26,389 nucleotides of DNA from JBFLVQ01 sp040758525 (GTDB taxonomy: Bacteria; Acidobacteriota; Blastocatellia; Chloracidobacteriales; JADJPF01). Numbering within the stretch: position 1 is the first letter of the stretch; every line of letters starts with the position of its first letter. Both the position numbers and the translations under genes were made by a program. The stretch covers positions 1 to 26,389 of the forward strand of contig JBFLVQ010000048.1 of the NCBI GenBank assembly GCA_040758525.1, read 5' to 3'. The notes beneath the pieces were generated by a model, which was not told where the DNA came from, searched no databases, and saw nothing but the letters and a program-made list of their open reading frames with translations. This document shows positions 1-8,512 of this stretch, in pieces.

Positions 1-1010
1 TGGCCACCGCCCTTAGAATAAAAGTCGATCACTTCTGTCAGCGTAGCAAATGCGCCATTATGCATATAAGGTGCAGTAAGAGCAATATTACGAAGTGTAG
101 GCACCTTAAAGGCATGCTCATAGCCACGACCTCCTACTACTTCAGCACGCCCTAAATCTCCTTGTGAACCGTTTGTCTCTGGTACACCGATGACTTTGAA
201 GTCAGGATTGGCAAATGTCGGGAAGCCATGACATTCAAAGCAACGTGCTTTACCAGATCTAAAGAGATTAAGTCCACGCCGTTCCGATACTGTGAGGGCA
301 GTTGCATCCCCAGCAATATAGCGATCGAAGCGTGAGTTATTACTTATTAAGGTACGTTCAAAGGCTGCGATTGCTGCTACTACAGTATCTAGCTTGATCG
401 ATTCACCATTGTTGCCACCATAGATCGCATCAAAGCGGCGTCTATATTCAGGAATGGCACGCAACTCTGCAGCCAGTTGCTCTGGATCTTGATTCATCTC
501 TTGAGGCGAAGTGATCGGCCCACGAGCCTGTTCTTCAAGATCAGCAGCACGCCCATCCCAGAATTGACGATGATTATAGGCTGCATTCCAGACCGTAGGA
601 GCACCACGACGTATCATTACACCACCTGTGCGAGCTGGTCCCAATCCTTGTCCACCTGCACCCATTGAGAGGGCACGCCCATCGGTAAAGCCAAAATCAG
701 GATGATGACAGGTTGCACATGAGATCGTATTGCTCCCTGATAATATTGGATCAAAGAATAACAACTGTCCTAATTCTACACGCTCTGTTGTAACAGGATT
801 CTCTGTGCGGGTTACCATCTTGGGGAAAGGTCGAAATACTCCGCCTAGTGTAGGAAGGCCGCCTCGATAGCCATTCTCTTCATCTGAACGCACCGGCCAA
901 AAGGCTGCTGCCAGTGCTAGTGCAATACCAACACCAACCAAGGTGAGCATTAACATACCTAGCCGCCGCCTACCGGAGCGTATACCGCTTGTCGACGTCA
1001 TTACTCCCAT
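1..1010 (-). CDS. Di-haem cytochrome c peroxidase / MauG-family protein, C-terminus cut by window edge
   Basis: The minus strand is open from an ATG at 1010 to the window edge, giving 336 residues of a periplasmic di-haem peroxidase. Residues about 17-37 form an uncleaved-looking membrane anchor. Haem site 1 is CATCH (C98, C101, H102) and haem site 2 is CFECH (C257, C260, H261). The family C-terminal signature APYMHNG lies at 313-319, with Met316 as the expected haem ligand. Enzymes of this family reduce H2O2 with electrons from small c-type cytochromes, or act as MauG-like oxidases. The start is chosen because AGGAGG sits six bases upstream; a second in-frame ATG lies three codons later. The gene diverges from the TetR gene at 1151, so that regulator may control it. 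Family assignment is secure; the substrate is not. Confidence 0.93.
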   Translation of the reverse strand, partial: MGVMTSTSGIRSGRRRLGMLMLTLVGVGIALALAAAFWPVRSDEENGYRGGLPTLGGVFRPFPKMVTRTENPVTTERVELGQLLFFDPILSGSNTISCATCHHPDFGFTDGRALSMGAGGQGLGPARTGGVMIRRGAPTVWNAAYNHRQFWDGRAADLEEQARGPITSPQEMNQDPEQLAAELRAIPEYRRRFDAIYGGNNGESIKLDTVVAAIAAFERTLISNNSRFDRYIAGDATALTVSERRGLNLFRSGKARCFECHGFPTFANPDFKVIGVPETNGSQGDLGRAEVVGGRGYEHAFKVPTLRNIALTAPYMHNGAFATLTEVIDFYSKGGG

Positions 1011-1109
1011 CTTTCACCTCCTGCCGATACTTGCGCCGCTTGCTGCTTTCTCTTATCATACAGGCCAACGCAAAATCTGACGAAATATTCATGTTTTGCG
1101 CCGATAATA

Positions 1110-1123
1110 TGACGCGTACGTCA
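1110..1123. promoter_or_regulatory. Candidate TetR-type operator in divergent promoter region
   Basis: The sequence TGACG-CGTA-CGTCA is an inverted repeat of five-base arms with a four-base spacer. It lies between the divergent peroxidase and TetR genes, 28 bases before the TetR start. A second, wider inverted repeat (CGCAAAA at 1069-1075 and TTTTGCG at 1094-1100) lies in the same 140-base gap. Divergent placement and symmetry are typical of an autoregulatory TetR operator; binding is inferred. Confidence 0.4.
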
Positions 1124-1150
1124 GTTTGTCAATTGCCAGGAGGAAGCAGG

Positions 1151-1864
1151 ATGCCGAAGCGAGCAGCAGTGTCGCCAACGAGCAGTAAAAAAGAGAAGAA
1201 TGCGCGACAAGGACAAAGAGAGCCACAGCAACAGCGTAGTCGTGTGACCCGCGATAAGATACTAAGTGCAGCAGAAAGGCTATTTGCCCACAAGGGATAT
1301 GAGGAAGTGACCTCACATGAGATTGCTGCTACTGCCGGTGTCGCAATCGGATCGTTTTATGCCTATTTTGCCGATAAAGAGCAACTGCTACTACATCTGC
1401 TTGAAGAGCGACTTGATGAAGAGTACCAAGATATATTTGCCGATCTACAACCGCAAGACCTCTTTGAACCTGACCCACGCCCTGCGCTAAGGCGCGCGAT
1501 CGAGAACCATTTCGCCAGTAAAGCGCGTCATCGTTGGATCACACGTGTACTGCAATCAATGGCACATAAGAATGCACGTATAGCAGCAATTGACCAACGG
1601 TTATTTGAGCGTTCACAAGCACAATTACGTACGCTTCTCACACTTGCTAACAAAGCTGGTTTGACGTACCATTTTGATATCCCAGTTGTCAGTATGCTCG
1701 TAGTTTTGATGGTCGATCACATTGGCATCGACTGTGCCGAGTCGCCTTTGCGCAAACAGCGTAGTGCAGTGATCGATGCGCTGGTTGATATGATCTACCG
1801 ATCGTTGTTCCAACAATCATCACTTGCTATCCAACAATCCCGGCCGGGATTGACGCATAGATAA
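1151..1864 (+). CDS. TetR/AcrR-family transcriptional regulator
   Basis: A 237-residue protein. After a basic, low-complexity N-terminus of about 35 residues comes a canonical TetR DNA-binding domain: RDKILSAAERLFAHKGYEEV, then the recognition-helix part with AGVAIGSFYAYFADKEQLL. The rest is a helical ligand-binding region of normal length. The reading frame is open further upstream to 989, but AGGAGG stands nine bases before the ATG at 1151 and nothing supports the longer forms. The TonB-dependent receptor begins 37 bases after its stop, so the two are probably cotranscribed. The regulator may also control the divergent peroxidase through the inverted repeat at 1110-1123. The ligand cannot be predicted. 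Confidence 0.9.
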   Translation: MPKRAAVSPTSSKKEKNARQGQREPQQQRSRVTRDKILSAAERLFAHKGYEEVTSHEIAATAGVAIGSFYAYFADKEQLLLHLLEERLDEEYQDIFADLQPQDLFEPDPRPALRRAIENHFASKARHRWITRVLQSMAHKNARIAAIDQRLFERSQAQLRTLLTLANKAGLTYHFDIPVVSMLVVLMVDHIGIDCAESPLRKQRSAVIDALVDMIYRSLFQQSSLAIQQSRPGLTHR

Positions 1865-1901
1865 AGTTTTATCAAAACATCATCCAGGAGGTGAGGCCCA
1901 T

Positions 1902-4900
1902 ATGAGGCATCCAAGTGCTCAGCGATGTCGATACCTTTTCTCCTTATTACTAGTGTTGCTATGCTGCTCGCAGGTAGCAGCGCAGTCAGCAGGAGCAACT
2001 ACAGCGGCGCTTACTGGCACAGTCAAAGATACTAGCGGCGCCATCATTCCAGCAGCAAATGTGCAGATAAAGAGCATCGAAACAGGACTAGTACGCGAGA
2101 CTAGAAATGGTGAAGGAGGTAATTTCCTCCTCTCACTGCTTCCACCTGGAGAGTATGAACTGAAAGTAGAAGCAGAAGGGTTCAGTCCGCAAGTGCGTCA
2201 TGTTACTCTTACATTAGGACAAACCCTGACATTAGTAGTAGAGCTACAACCTGGTAGCACAGAGGAGATTATAGAAGTAACGAGTGCGCCACCGGTGCTT
2301 GAGGCCAACAAAACAGAAGTAAGCACTACCATCGATCGGCAACGTATAGAGAGTCTACCAATCAACCGCCGTAACTTTCTCGATTTTTCACTTACCACAC
2401 CAGGAGTAAATATTGATGTACTCCCTTCACAGGGACCGGCTGCAGCCAGTGGACTCTCCTTCAATGGACAGACACCGCGACAGAACAATATTACCATTGA
2501 TGGCTTGGACAATAATGATCCAGGCGCCTCTTCAGTGCGTTCTACTTTTAGTCAAGATGCTGTACAAGAGTTCCAGGTTATTTCCAACAGTTTCTCGGCA
2601 GAATTTGGGCGCGCCTTAGGTGGATGTATCAACATTGTTACACGTTCGGGGACCAATCAATTACATGGCACAGCCTTCCTCTTTAATCGCAACGATAATC
2701 TCAATGCGCGTGATGCATTTGCACGTACTAATCCACCTTTCTCACAATATCAGTATGGTTTTACGCTAGGCGGCCCGATTGTTAAAGATCGACACTTCTT
2801 TTTTGGTTCTTATGAGAGAATCTCGGTCGAAGCGACCAATTTTGTCACCATTAGCGATCTTGCCATTGGTGCGCTACGTCGCCAGGGATTTTCCGCAGAG
2901 AATGGTGATATACCCTTCGAGCAGTTTAACAACTCATTGCTGCTCTCAACTCGTCACCAGTTGAGCGCGCGTGATACATTATCGCTACGTTACAACTTCT
3001 CACGAGGAGTGGATGAAAACCTAGATCCTTGGGGTGGGCTGCGAGCACGTAGTAATGGTGGTGTAGGCATCTTGCGTGATGATGCTTTTGCAATCTCTAA
3101 CACAGCCATTATCTCACCACGTCTATTCACAGAGACACGCTTCCTCTTTGCCCGTCGTAGCCAGCTCGTGGATACACTAGATCCACAACATGGGCCAACA
3201 TTAACTATATTGGCTGATGAGGGCACACTTGATGTAGGACGTACGACATTATTGCCACAGCCACGTCTGGAACACATTTATCAGTTCTTTAGCTCTTTCT
3301 CTTTCACACCTAACCGACAATCAATTAAGGCCGGGGTAGATCTATACTTTCCTCGTGCCCTGAAAAAGAACACGGCACTGGCGGTGATCTATGGTGGATT
3401 GGTAGTATTTGTGCCAATAGACTTCGCCAAAGAGACTGGTATTCCAGGACTGCCAGCCTTAAGCGCATTACAGAACTTAGATCCTTCTTTACGCACGCCA
3501 ATACAGAAGTCTTTCCTATCGCTTATCTTCGGCACCATTCCTGGGTTAGGACCGGTAGGAGAGTTGCCATTACCAGGCGCTTTTATACAGGGTTTTGGCG
3601 ATCCCTTTGATGATCTTAATATCAACTACATCTCTGCTTTTCTACAAGATGATATAAAAGTCAAATCGAATTTCACGGTTAAGTTGGGTGTACGCTTTGA
3701 CCGTGAGGGACTAGATGATCCATTTCCTAGTTCTAGTGGCTCACACCTTAGTCCGCGTATTGCATTTGCCTATAGTCCTGGGCAGAACAATCGCATCAAC
3801 ATACATGCTGCTTATGGAATATTTCATGGTATATCGCAACTAGGTACAATCTTTGCGGCTCGCATTGTTGATGGGGTACGTACTAAGACAATAGCGCTTA
3901 CCCTGAGTGATCCAGGCTCTCCTGCTGGTCAGGCGATCAATCGCGCTTTAATATCTGCTTTTGCACAACCAGGGCATAAATTCCCAGAAACGGGTCAAGT
4001 ACCGACACAACTACAGAATGCACTCTTTCCTGTGCGTGTCTTTGTTCCTGATCCAGATTTCAAAGGTTCATATGCGCATCAGGCTAACTTTGGGGTTGAT
4101 ATTCTGCTTAACTCTGACACGACTATTTCTGCAACATATCAGCTTGTACGTGGTCTACATGTACTGACTAGCCGTAACATCAATCCTATTGTCAATCCTG
4201 CCTTGGGAGATCCAACTGGTCGTATATTCCCAGATAAGGGAGATATATTCAGTTTTGAAGGAGGTGGTGATAGTTACTATCATGGTCTCAGTCTTCTTCT
4301 TACTCGCCGCTTCTCACATCGTTTTGGCGGATTGATTAGCTATACCTTCTCTAAGGCGCTTGATAATTTCGTCGATTTCCAAGCTGAGACAGAGGAGACT
4401 GTTGATCCCAACAATCTGCGTAATGAACGTGGCTTTTCCATTAACGATGTGCGCAATCGTTTCATAGCCAGTGGTATATGGGATCTAGATTATACTGACA
4501 ACATATTATTGCGAGACTTCCAACTCTCTACCATTGTTACATTGAATAGTGGTAGACCATTCAATCTACTGGCAGGTGTGGATCTAAATCGTAATGGTGA
4601 TAATCCTCCTGGTGATCGGCCTGCTGGTATTGCACGCAATGCAGGTATTGCTCCTGGATTCGCCAATGTTGATGTGCGCTTGACACGCTCTTTGCGTTGG
4701 CAGGATCGCTATCAGTTAAATCTTACGCTAGAGGTCTTCAACCTTTTCAATCGAGTCAATATCACGGAACTCAATCGTATCTACCCACCCAATCTAGATG
4801 GTAGTTTTTCGCTTCCAGCGACAGATGGTGGACGTTTTATTGCCACACCAGATCGATTCCGCAATGCAGCATCGGCACGGCAATTCCAGCTAGGTGTACG

Positions 4901-4913
4901 TTTTGTCTTCTAA
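1902..4913 (+). CDS. TonB-dependent receptor with carboxypeptidase-regulatory-like N-domain (Oar-like)
   Basis: A 1003-residue outer-membrane protein. A signal peptide (residues 1-28, hydrophobic LFSLLLVLLCC then VAAQS) is followed by a carboxypeptidase-regulatory-like beta-sandwich at about 36-118 (GTVKDTSGAIIPAANV, PPGEYELKVEAEGF). A plug domain follows at about 120-250 (LEANKTEVSTTIDRQRIESL, then QDAVQEFQVISNSFSAEFG), then a long beta-barrel ending in FQLGVRFVF with the C-terminal phenylalanine expected for BAM-dependent insertion. This architecture is common in Acidobacteriota, where dozens of paralogues are thought to import polymers or large ligands; the substrate here is unknown. An AGGAGGTGAG ribosome site precedes the ATG by ten bases. 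A hairpin terminator follows the stop. Confidence 0.93.
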   Translation: MRHPSAQRCRYLFSLLLVLLCCSQVAAQSAGATTAALTGTVKDTSGAIIPAANVQIKSIETGLVRETRNGEGGNFLLSLLPPGEYELKVEAEGFSPQVRHVTLTLGQTLTLVVELQPGSTEEIIEVTSAPPVLEANKTEVSTTIDRQRIESLPINRRNFLDFSLTTPGVNIDVLPSQGPAAASGLSFNGQTPRQNNITIDGLDNNDPGASSVRSTFSQDAVQEFQVISNSFSAEFGRALGGCINIVTRSGTNQLHGTAFLFNRNDNLNARDAFARTNPPFSQYQYGFTLGGPIVKDRHFFFGSYERISVEATNFVTISDLAIGALRRQGFSAENGDIPFEQFNNSLLLSTRHQLSARDTLSLRYNFSRGVDENLDPWGGLRARSNGGVGILRDDAFAISNTAIISPRLFTETRFLFARRSQLVDTLDPQHGPTLTILADEGTLDVGRTTLLPQPRLEHIYQFFSSFSFTPNRQSIKAGVDLYFPRALKKNTALAVIYGGLVVFVPIDFAKETGIPGLPALSALQNLDPSLRTPIQKSFLSLIFGTIPGLGPVGELPLPGAFIQGFGDPFDDLNINYISAFLQDDIKVKSNFTVKLGVRFDREGLDDPFPSSSGSHLSPRIAFAYSPGQNNRINIHAAYGIFHGISQLGTIFAARIVDGVRTKTIALTLSDPGSPAGQAINRALISAFAQPGHKFPETGQVPTQLQNALFPVRVFVPDPDFKGSYAHQANFGVDILLNSDTTISATYQLVRGLHVLTSRNINPIVNPALGDPTGRIFPDKGDIFSFEGGGDSYYHGLSLLLTRRFSHRFGGLISYTFSKALDNFVDFQAETEETVDPNNLRNERGFSINDVRNRFIASGIWDLDYTDNILLRDFQLSTIVTLNSGRPFNLLAGVDLNRNGDNPPGDRPAGIARNAGIAPGFANVDVRLTRSLRWQDRYQLNLTLEVFNLFNRVNITELNRIYPPNLDGSFSLPATDGGRFIATPDRFRNAASARQFQLGVRFVF

Positions 4914-4920
4914 TTGGCTC

Positions 4921-4946
4921 AGCGAGGACAGCCTCGTGTCCTCGCT
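4921..4946 (+). terminator. Hairpin terminator after the TonB receptor gene
   Basis: AGCGAGGAC (4921-4929) pairs perfectly with GTCCTCGCT (4938-4946) around an eight-base loop, eight bases after the receptor stop. The following stretch is T-rich (ctacacttttattacttttc) but has no immediate run of T, so this is a somewhat atypical intrinsic terminator. Confidence 0.65.
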
Positions 4947-5016
4947 CTACACTTTTATTACTTTTCTACAACGAAGTCCCAGGTCAGGTGCAGAATATGT
5001 AGGTATGCCTATTCTG

Positions 5017-5457
5017 CTAACTCTCTTCTTCCATAGAGATATAGTTGACTCTAATGTAATGAAAGCTCCAACTAAATATAAAGCAGCAAATAATAAATAT
5101 AACAAATTCGAACATAGCAAAATCTAGGTCAAATGGATATAAGTAAAAACAGTCGTCTGGTACACAATCTCTTTGCAATGCGTGTGGTTTTACACTTTCA
5201 GAAATAATTGAACTACAAATGGAGCTTATTAGGGATAGAATTAGCACATTACCAAGAGAAACCTGACTAATAGGCTCTCTATAAATAGAAGTCCACCATT
5301 GTGAATTAACTCTAGCTTGGTCAATTACAGTAGGTTTTCGCATAACTATTGTAGCGCATCTAAAACAGTGATTGCTTACAGAGTCAAAGCAGTCTACCTG
5401 GTGGCATATCTCACATCTTTCTGGTAACGATGATAGGTTAATTTTAAAAGTAGCCAT
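5017..5457 (-). CDS. Zinc-ribbon-like small membrane protein, unknown function
   Basis: A 146-residue protein I do not recognise. The N-terminus carries a CxxC...CxxC pattern (C15, C18, C31, C34; CEICHQVDC and CFRC) suggesting one zinc ribbon or knuckle. Two hydrophobic segments follow (about 67-85, SLGNVLILSLISSICSSII; about 114-134, AMFEFVIFIICCFIF), so it is probably a two-pass inner-membrane protein with a cytoplasmic metal-binding head. No strong ribosome site is visible before the ATG (aaaaagtt), which lowers certainty about the start. It stands alone between the receptor terminator and the next minus-strand gene about 100 bases away. The coherent cysteine and membrane pattern argues that it is a real gene. 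Confidence 0.6.
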   Translation of the reverse strand: MATFKINLSSLPERCEICHQVDCFDSVSNHCFRCATIVMRKPTVIDQARVNSQWWTSIYREPISQVSLGNVLILSLISSICSSIISESVKPHALQRDCVPDDCFYLYPFDLDFAMFEFVIFIICCFIFSWSFHYIRVNYISMEEES

Positions 5458-5557
5458 AACTTTTTAGAAACGAAAATTATTTGCATAACCTATATTTACA
5501 CATATTTGACACTATTTTGAAAATAATGTTCCTTATTTTATTTCTGCCCACCTAGAA

Positions 5558-6019
5558 CTAGGCAATTCCATTTATCATCAAATCGGAAAACTTCTTGGTG
5601 ACTGTGTCATAGATTACACCCCAGTCACACCCACCATCGCATATTATTTCTAGACTGTCTTGCCAAGATTTAGAAAGCTCGTCGCCGCAGATAGCATTGA
5701 TATAGATGAGTCTTCGTCCTCGCACAACAATACCGACATATTGTCGAAAGTACTTCTCTGGTTTCCGTATGTGTAGACCTACTACTCCACCATTAGTGCG
5801 CAACCGAGAGATCTGTGAAAGCTGTGCTTCCATCACCTGGACATCTGCCGCCGTGGGCAACCAGGTTGCCTCGAATTCAGGTGGCCCAGGTCGTGAGCAT
5901 ATTTGAGTAAGTTCCTGTGCAGCACTTTCAGGCAGAACTACGGATCGGCTCTGCACCTGGCCATAAGAGCTGGCACTGAGTATCAGGATGATGATTATTC
6001 CAACATATATAGTACGCAT
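5558..6019 (-). CDS. Secreted hypothetical protein of a conserved small family
   Basis: A secreted protein of about 153 residues with a signal peptide (TIYVGIIIILILSASSYGQ). The mature part contains YVGIVVRGRRLIYINAICG, then a Trp, then ICDGGCDWGVIYD and a C-terminal LMINGIA. That pattern (YVGI, iyiNA, cDGG, WGV-YD, NG-A) recurs in uncharacterised secreted proteins of Acidobacteriota and relatives as I remember them; no function is known to me. Cysteines in the mature region could form disulfides. An in-frame ATG also occurs at 6025, but it overlaps the AGGAG ribosome site. The ATG at 6019 has that site six bases upstream and is preferred. It is monocistronic and faces the IS607 element. Confidence 0.7.
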   Translation of the reverse strand: MRTIYVGIIIILILSASSYGQVQSRSVVLPESAAQELTQICSRPGPPEFEATWLPTAADVQVMEAQLSQISRLRTNGGVVGLHIRKPEKYFRQYVGIVVRGRRLIYINAICGDELSKSWQDSLEIICDGGCDWGVIYDTVTKKFSDLMINGIA

Positions 6020-6192
6020 TCGCATCTCCTCTCGGTCGAGCGTGGTATCTATAGACCAGCAAGCTAAGCTGTAAGGTAACCTGTGACAATTGGTTTCGTC
6101 TATTTCATTGTAATACTAAGCGGGGGAAGTAACAGTTAAATAAAATCTACTTAAATCTTGATAAACCCATTTATTTTGCATAGAATTTAGGG

Positions 6193-6810
6193 ATGAGAGT
6201 AAGCATAAGAGAAGCAGCAAAGGAATTAGGAGTATCGATAGATACACTACGCCGATGGGAAGCCGCCGGGAAGTTGGAAGTAGAACGCACACCAAATGGA
6301 CATAGGCGCTATGACCTGGCCAAACTTCGAGGTTTAAAACCACGCAAGGCAAAATCAAAGAGCCTAACACTGTGTTATGCTAGAGTATCAAGCCACGATC
6401 AAAAAGATGATTTAACCAGACAAATAGCATTACTAGAATCTTATGCATCAGCTAATGGTTGGAACTATGAGATAGTGCAGGATCTAGGCTCTGGACTTAA
6501 TTATCATAAGGGTGGCTTGAGGGAGCTTATTAAGCGCATTTGTAATGCAAATGTAGGACGACTGGTGTTGACGCACAAAGACCGATTGCTCAGATTTGGC
6601 TCTGAACTGATCTTTTCTTTATGTGAGCAATTTGGAACAGAAGTCGTCATTATCAATGCTTCACAAGACGCTTCATTTGAAGAAGAATTAGCTTCGGACG
6701 TGCTGGAAATAATTACAGTCTTTTCAGCTCGTCTTTATGGAAGTCGCTCTCATAAAAATAAGAAGGTAATGGAAAAGTTGAAAGAGGTAGCTAATGAACT
6801 TGGTTCGTAA
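6193..6810 (+). CDS. tnpA: IS607-type serine recombinase (transposase A)
   Basis: A 205-residue serine recombinase that catalyses excision and integration of the element. Residues 3-45 are a MerR-like winged helix-turn-helix (SIREAAKELGVSIDTLRRWE, then GHRRYDLAKL). The resolvase domain follows, with YARVSSHDQ at 62-70; Ser66 is the expected nucleophile. Next come DLTRQIALLESYA, the DLGSGLNYHKGGL loop, and VGRLVLTHKDRLLRFG, which holds the expected catalytic arginines. Length and domain order are normal for IS607 TnpA. The stop overlaps the tnpB start, implying translational coupling. Confidence 0.95.
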   Translation: MRVSIREAAKELGVSIDTLRRWEAAGKLEVERTPNGHRRYDLAKLRGLKPRKAKSKSLTLCYARVSSHDQKDDLTRQIALLESYASANGWNYEIVQDLGSGLNYHKGGLRELIKRICNANVGRLVLTHKDRLLRFGSELIFSLCEQFGTEVVIINASQDASFEEELASDVLEIITVFSARLYGSRSHKNKKVMEKLKEVANELGS

Positions 6811-8161
6811 GATAAGACTTGAAGTTGATCCTCTTACAGAATCAATTCTTGATTCTCAATCAAAGATAGCAAACTGGCTTTATAACCATCTCTTGGAAGA
6901 AGCTGAGAAGCTGAGATCTCAATATATTTCCACACTAGATAGTCAAACTGCACTTACACTTTACTCTCAAAGAGGACTGAGGGATGAAATACCTGAGTTA
7001 AAAAAGCAATATCGATTTCTAAAGACAGTTTATTCCTCTGCATTAAAGAATGCTGCATTAAGGCTTTCATCTTCCATTAGAGAGTATCAAAATTCACGCA
7101 AAGGCAAGCGCAAAGGTAAGGGTGTAAATTGGCCACGATATCGGAGTTGGAAGAGGAAAAGGTTTTCTCTCCAGTATGACGAGCCATGGAAAGGATATCA
7201 ACTTTCTCGGAGAAGCTTAAAACTACAATTAGGAGTAGATGAAAAAGGTCATAGGCTCTCGGTTGAATGTAAGTTAGTAGAGAGTCTTGCTTCAAGCGAT
7301 CTAGAAGCAGTAAAACAACTTCGCATTGTTAAACAAGCAGGAGAGTTTTTTGCTGTATTTACATTGGAGAACAAAGAAATAGAGAAGAAAGAAATCTCAA
7401 CATTAAGAATTATCACTTTAGATCCTAATCACAAGAACCTAGCTTATGCAGTAGCCACAGATGGGAGAGCAATAGAGATAGAAATATTAGCTAAGTTGAA
7501 ATCGCTTGATCAACGGATTGATTTACTAAAGAGTAGAAGAGATAAATGTAAGAAACAATCTCGTTTGATTGAGTATAAACGTGAAGATGGTTCAATACAT
7601 CGCCACTACAAGGCATCACGCAGATGGTTATTTTTTAATAGATTGTTGGAGCAAGCATATCGAGAGCGTCGAGAACAGACCAAGACCTTTTTGTATACAT
7701 TGGCCAACAAACTCTCTAAAGAATATGATGTGATTGGCATTGGCGATTACACGCCACAAGGTGTCGGCATTACTACTGCTATGAGGCGTGCAATCAATAA
7801 CCGCTCTTTGATAGGACGCTTCAAAGAAGTCTTAGAGTGGGTAGCTGTAAAATCAGGCAAAGTCTATCTTGAATATGAAGAGAGAGGCACAACCCGCACA
7901 TGTCATATTCCAGGCTGTCAATATCAAGTTAAAGGCGGCCTTGCACCTGACATTAGAGAATGGATTTGTCCTAATTGTAAAACTCTTCACATTCGAGATG
8001 AGAATGCTGCTCAAAATGGTATGGTTCGTGTTTTAGAAAAATTAAAAATGCCTCGCTCAGGCCATACGCCTGTAAGTATTCAGGCGCGGTGGGCTTGGCA
8101 GGTCACGCCTAGTGGAGTTCAAGAACTTCGCGGGGGCGTGGCAGTTTCAACAGCAGCTTAA
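6794..8161 (+). CDS. tnpB: TnpB RNA-guided endonuclease of the IS607 element
   Basis: A 455-residue TnpB, the compact RNA-guided nuclease ancestral to Cas12. An N-terminal helical/OrfB region is followed by the RuvC-like core. RuvC-I is IITLDPNHKNLAYAV with its aspartate. RuvC-II is DVIGIGDYTPQGVG. A zinc ribbon follows (TCHIPGCQY then WICPNCK), then RuvC-III HIRDENAAQNG with its aspartate. Most TnpB proteins have a glutamate in RuvC-II (a vvlEdL-type motif). Here the corresponding acidic residue seems to be the aspartate of GDYTP, which is a subgroup variation or a weakened site. The protein is full length with no stop or frameshift. Its 3' end overlaps sequence that folds strongly and is probably the guide-RNA scaffold. 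TnpB promotes element retention by cutting empty donor sites. Confidence 0.93.
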   Translation: MNLVRKIRLEVDPLTESILDSQSKIANWLYNHLLEEAEKLRSQYISTLDSQTALTLYSQRGLRDEIPELKKQYRFLKTVYSSALKNAALRLSSSIREYQNSRKGKRKGKGVNWPRYRSWKRKRFSLQYDEPWKGYQLSRRSLKLQLGVDEKGHRLSVECKLVESLASSDLEAVKQLRIVKQAGEFFAVFTLENKEIEKKEISTLRIITLDPNHKNLAYAVATDGRAIEIEILAKLKSLDQRIDLLKSRRDKCKKQSRLIEYKREDGSIHRHYKASRRWLFFNRLLEQAYRERREQTKTFLYTLANKLSKEYDVIGIGDYTPQGVGITTAMRRAINNRSLIGRFKEVLEWVAVKSGKVYLEYEERGTTRTCHIPGCQYQVKGGLAPDIREWICPNCKTLHIRDENAAQNGMVRVLEKLKMPRSGHTPVSIQARWAWQVTPSGVQELRGGVAVSTAA

Positions 8162-8264
8162 TCTGTTGCTTGAGGCAACTGCCCTGAAATTAAACTGGTG
8201 GACGTGGTAGTCCCCGATCCACTGATCAAATGCATCATTATTATGGATGCGTAGATTTGATCAG
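8067..8264 (+). ncRNA. Putative omega-RNA / reRNA scaffold of TnpB
   Basis: The last 95 bases of tnpB and the next 100 bases hold a series of perfect stems. CGCCTG/CAGGCG pair at 8067-8086. A compound stem joins GGCAGTT (8140-8146) to AACTGCC (8177-8183) and CAACAG (8148-8153) to CTGTTG (8163-8168). CTGATCAAA (8222-8230) pairs with TTTGATCAG (8256-8264), with an inner GCATC/GATGC pair. TnpB guide RNAs are known to overlap the gene's 3' end and run out through the element's right end, using flanking DNA as guide. The guide would then start close to 8265. The exact ends and the assignment of the last hairpin are inference. Confidence 0.55.
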
Positions 8265-8278
8265 GTTTGGAAGAGCGG

Positions 8279-8512
8279 TTAACGATTATCTCTATCCCAA
8301 CGATTAATAGCATTTTGCATTAGTACGCTCAAAGAGGCGGTAGGATTACGCTGGCGCTCTAGTTCTATTAATCTTTCCACTTGCTCTTTATTACCCATGG
8401 TTTTTCTCAGAAGCTTTTTATAGAGTATCCTAACTCTCTGTTTATCATTATTCTGCCAAAATATGAATGCAGCAAAGGCAGCACAAACCATTATCAGCAA
8501 TATAGCAGGCAT
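8279..8512 (-). CDS. Small single-pass membrane protein, unknown function
   Basis: A 77-residue protein with an N-terminal membrane helix (about 3-20, AILLIMVCAAFAAFIFW) and a charged helical tail containing GNKEQVERLIELERQRNP and a terminal NAINRWDRDNR. A tail of this kind (ERLIe-E--RNP ... AI--L-RDR) recurs in short hypothetical proteins of cyanobacteria and Acidobacteriota as I remember them; the function is unknown. AGGAG lies eleven bases before the ATG. Its stop is only about 15 bases from the putative right end of the IS607 element, so the element landed directly behind it without breaking it. Confidence 0.65.
   Translation of the reverse strand: MPAILLIMVCAAFAAFIFWQNNDKQRVRILYKKLLRKTMGNKEQVERLIELERQRNPTASLSVLMQNAINRWDRDNR

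Larger units (their letters stand above)
6120..8265 (+). mobile_element. IS607-family insertion sequence (approximate ends)
   Basis: A two-gene element of the IS607 type: a serine recombinase with a MerR-like N-domain (tnpA) overlapping a TnpB gene by 17 bases. IS607 elements lack terminal inverted repeats and target duplications and insert near GG dinucleotides, so the ends cannot be fixed from one copy. The left end probably lies in the about 130-base AT-rich stretch before 6193, possibly near the GGGGG at 6122-6126. The right end probably lies near the hairpin ending at 8264, just before the minus-strand gene stop at 8279. Both genes look intact, so the element may still be active. Confidence 0.75.

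Noticed and set aside
989..1150. Longer N-terminus for the TetR protein (54 extra residues)
   Set aside because: It would run through the divergent promoter and operator-like repeats and has no ribosome site, whereas AGGAGG stands before 1151.
4894..5127. Plus-strand ORF after the TonB receptor
   Set aside because: It overlaps the receptor end and the terminator and is antisense to the zinc-ribbon gene; no ribosome site.
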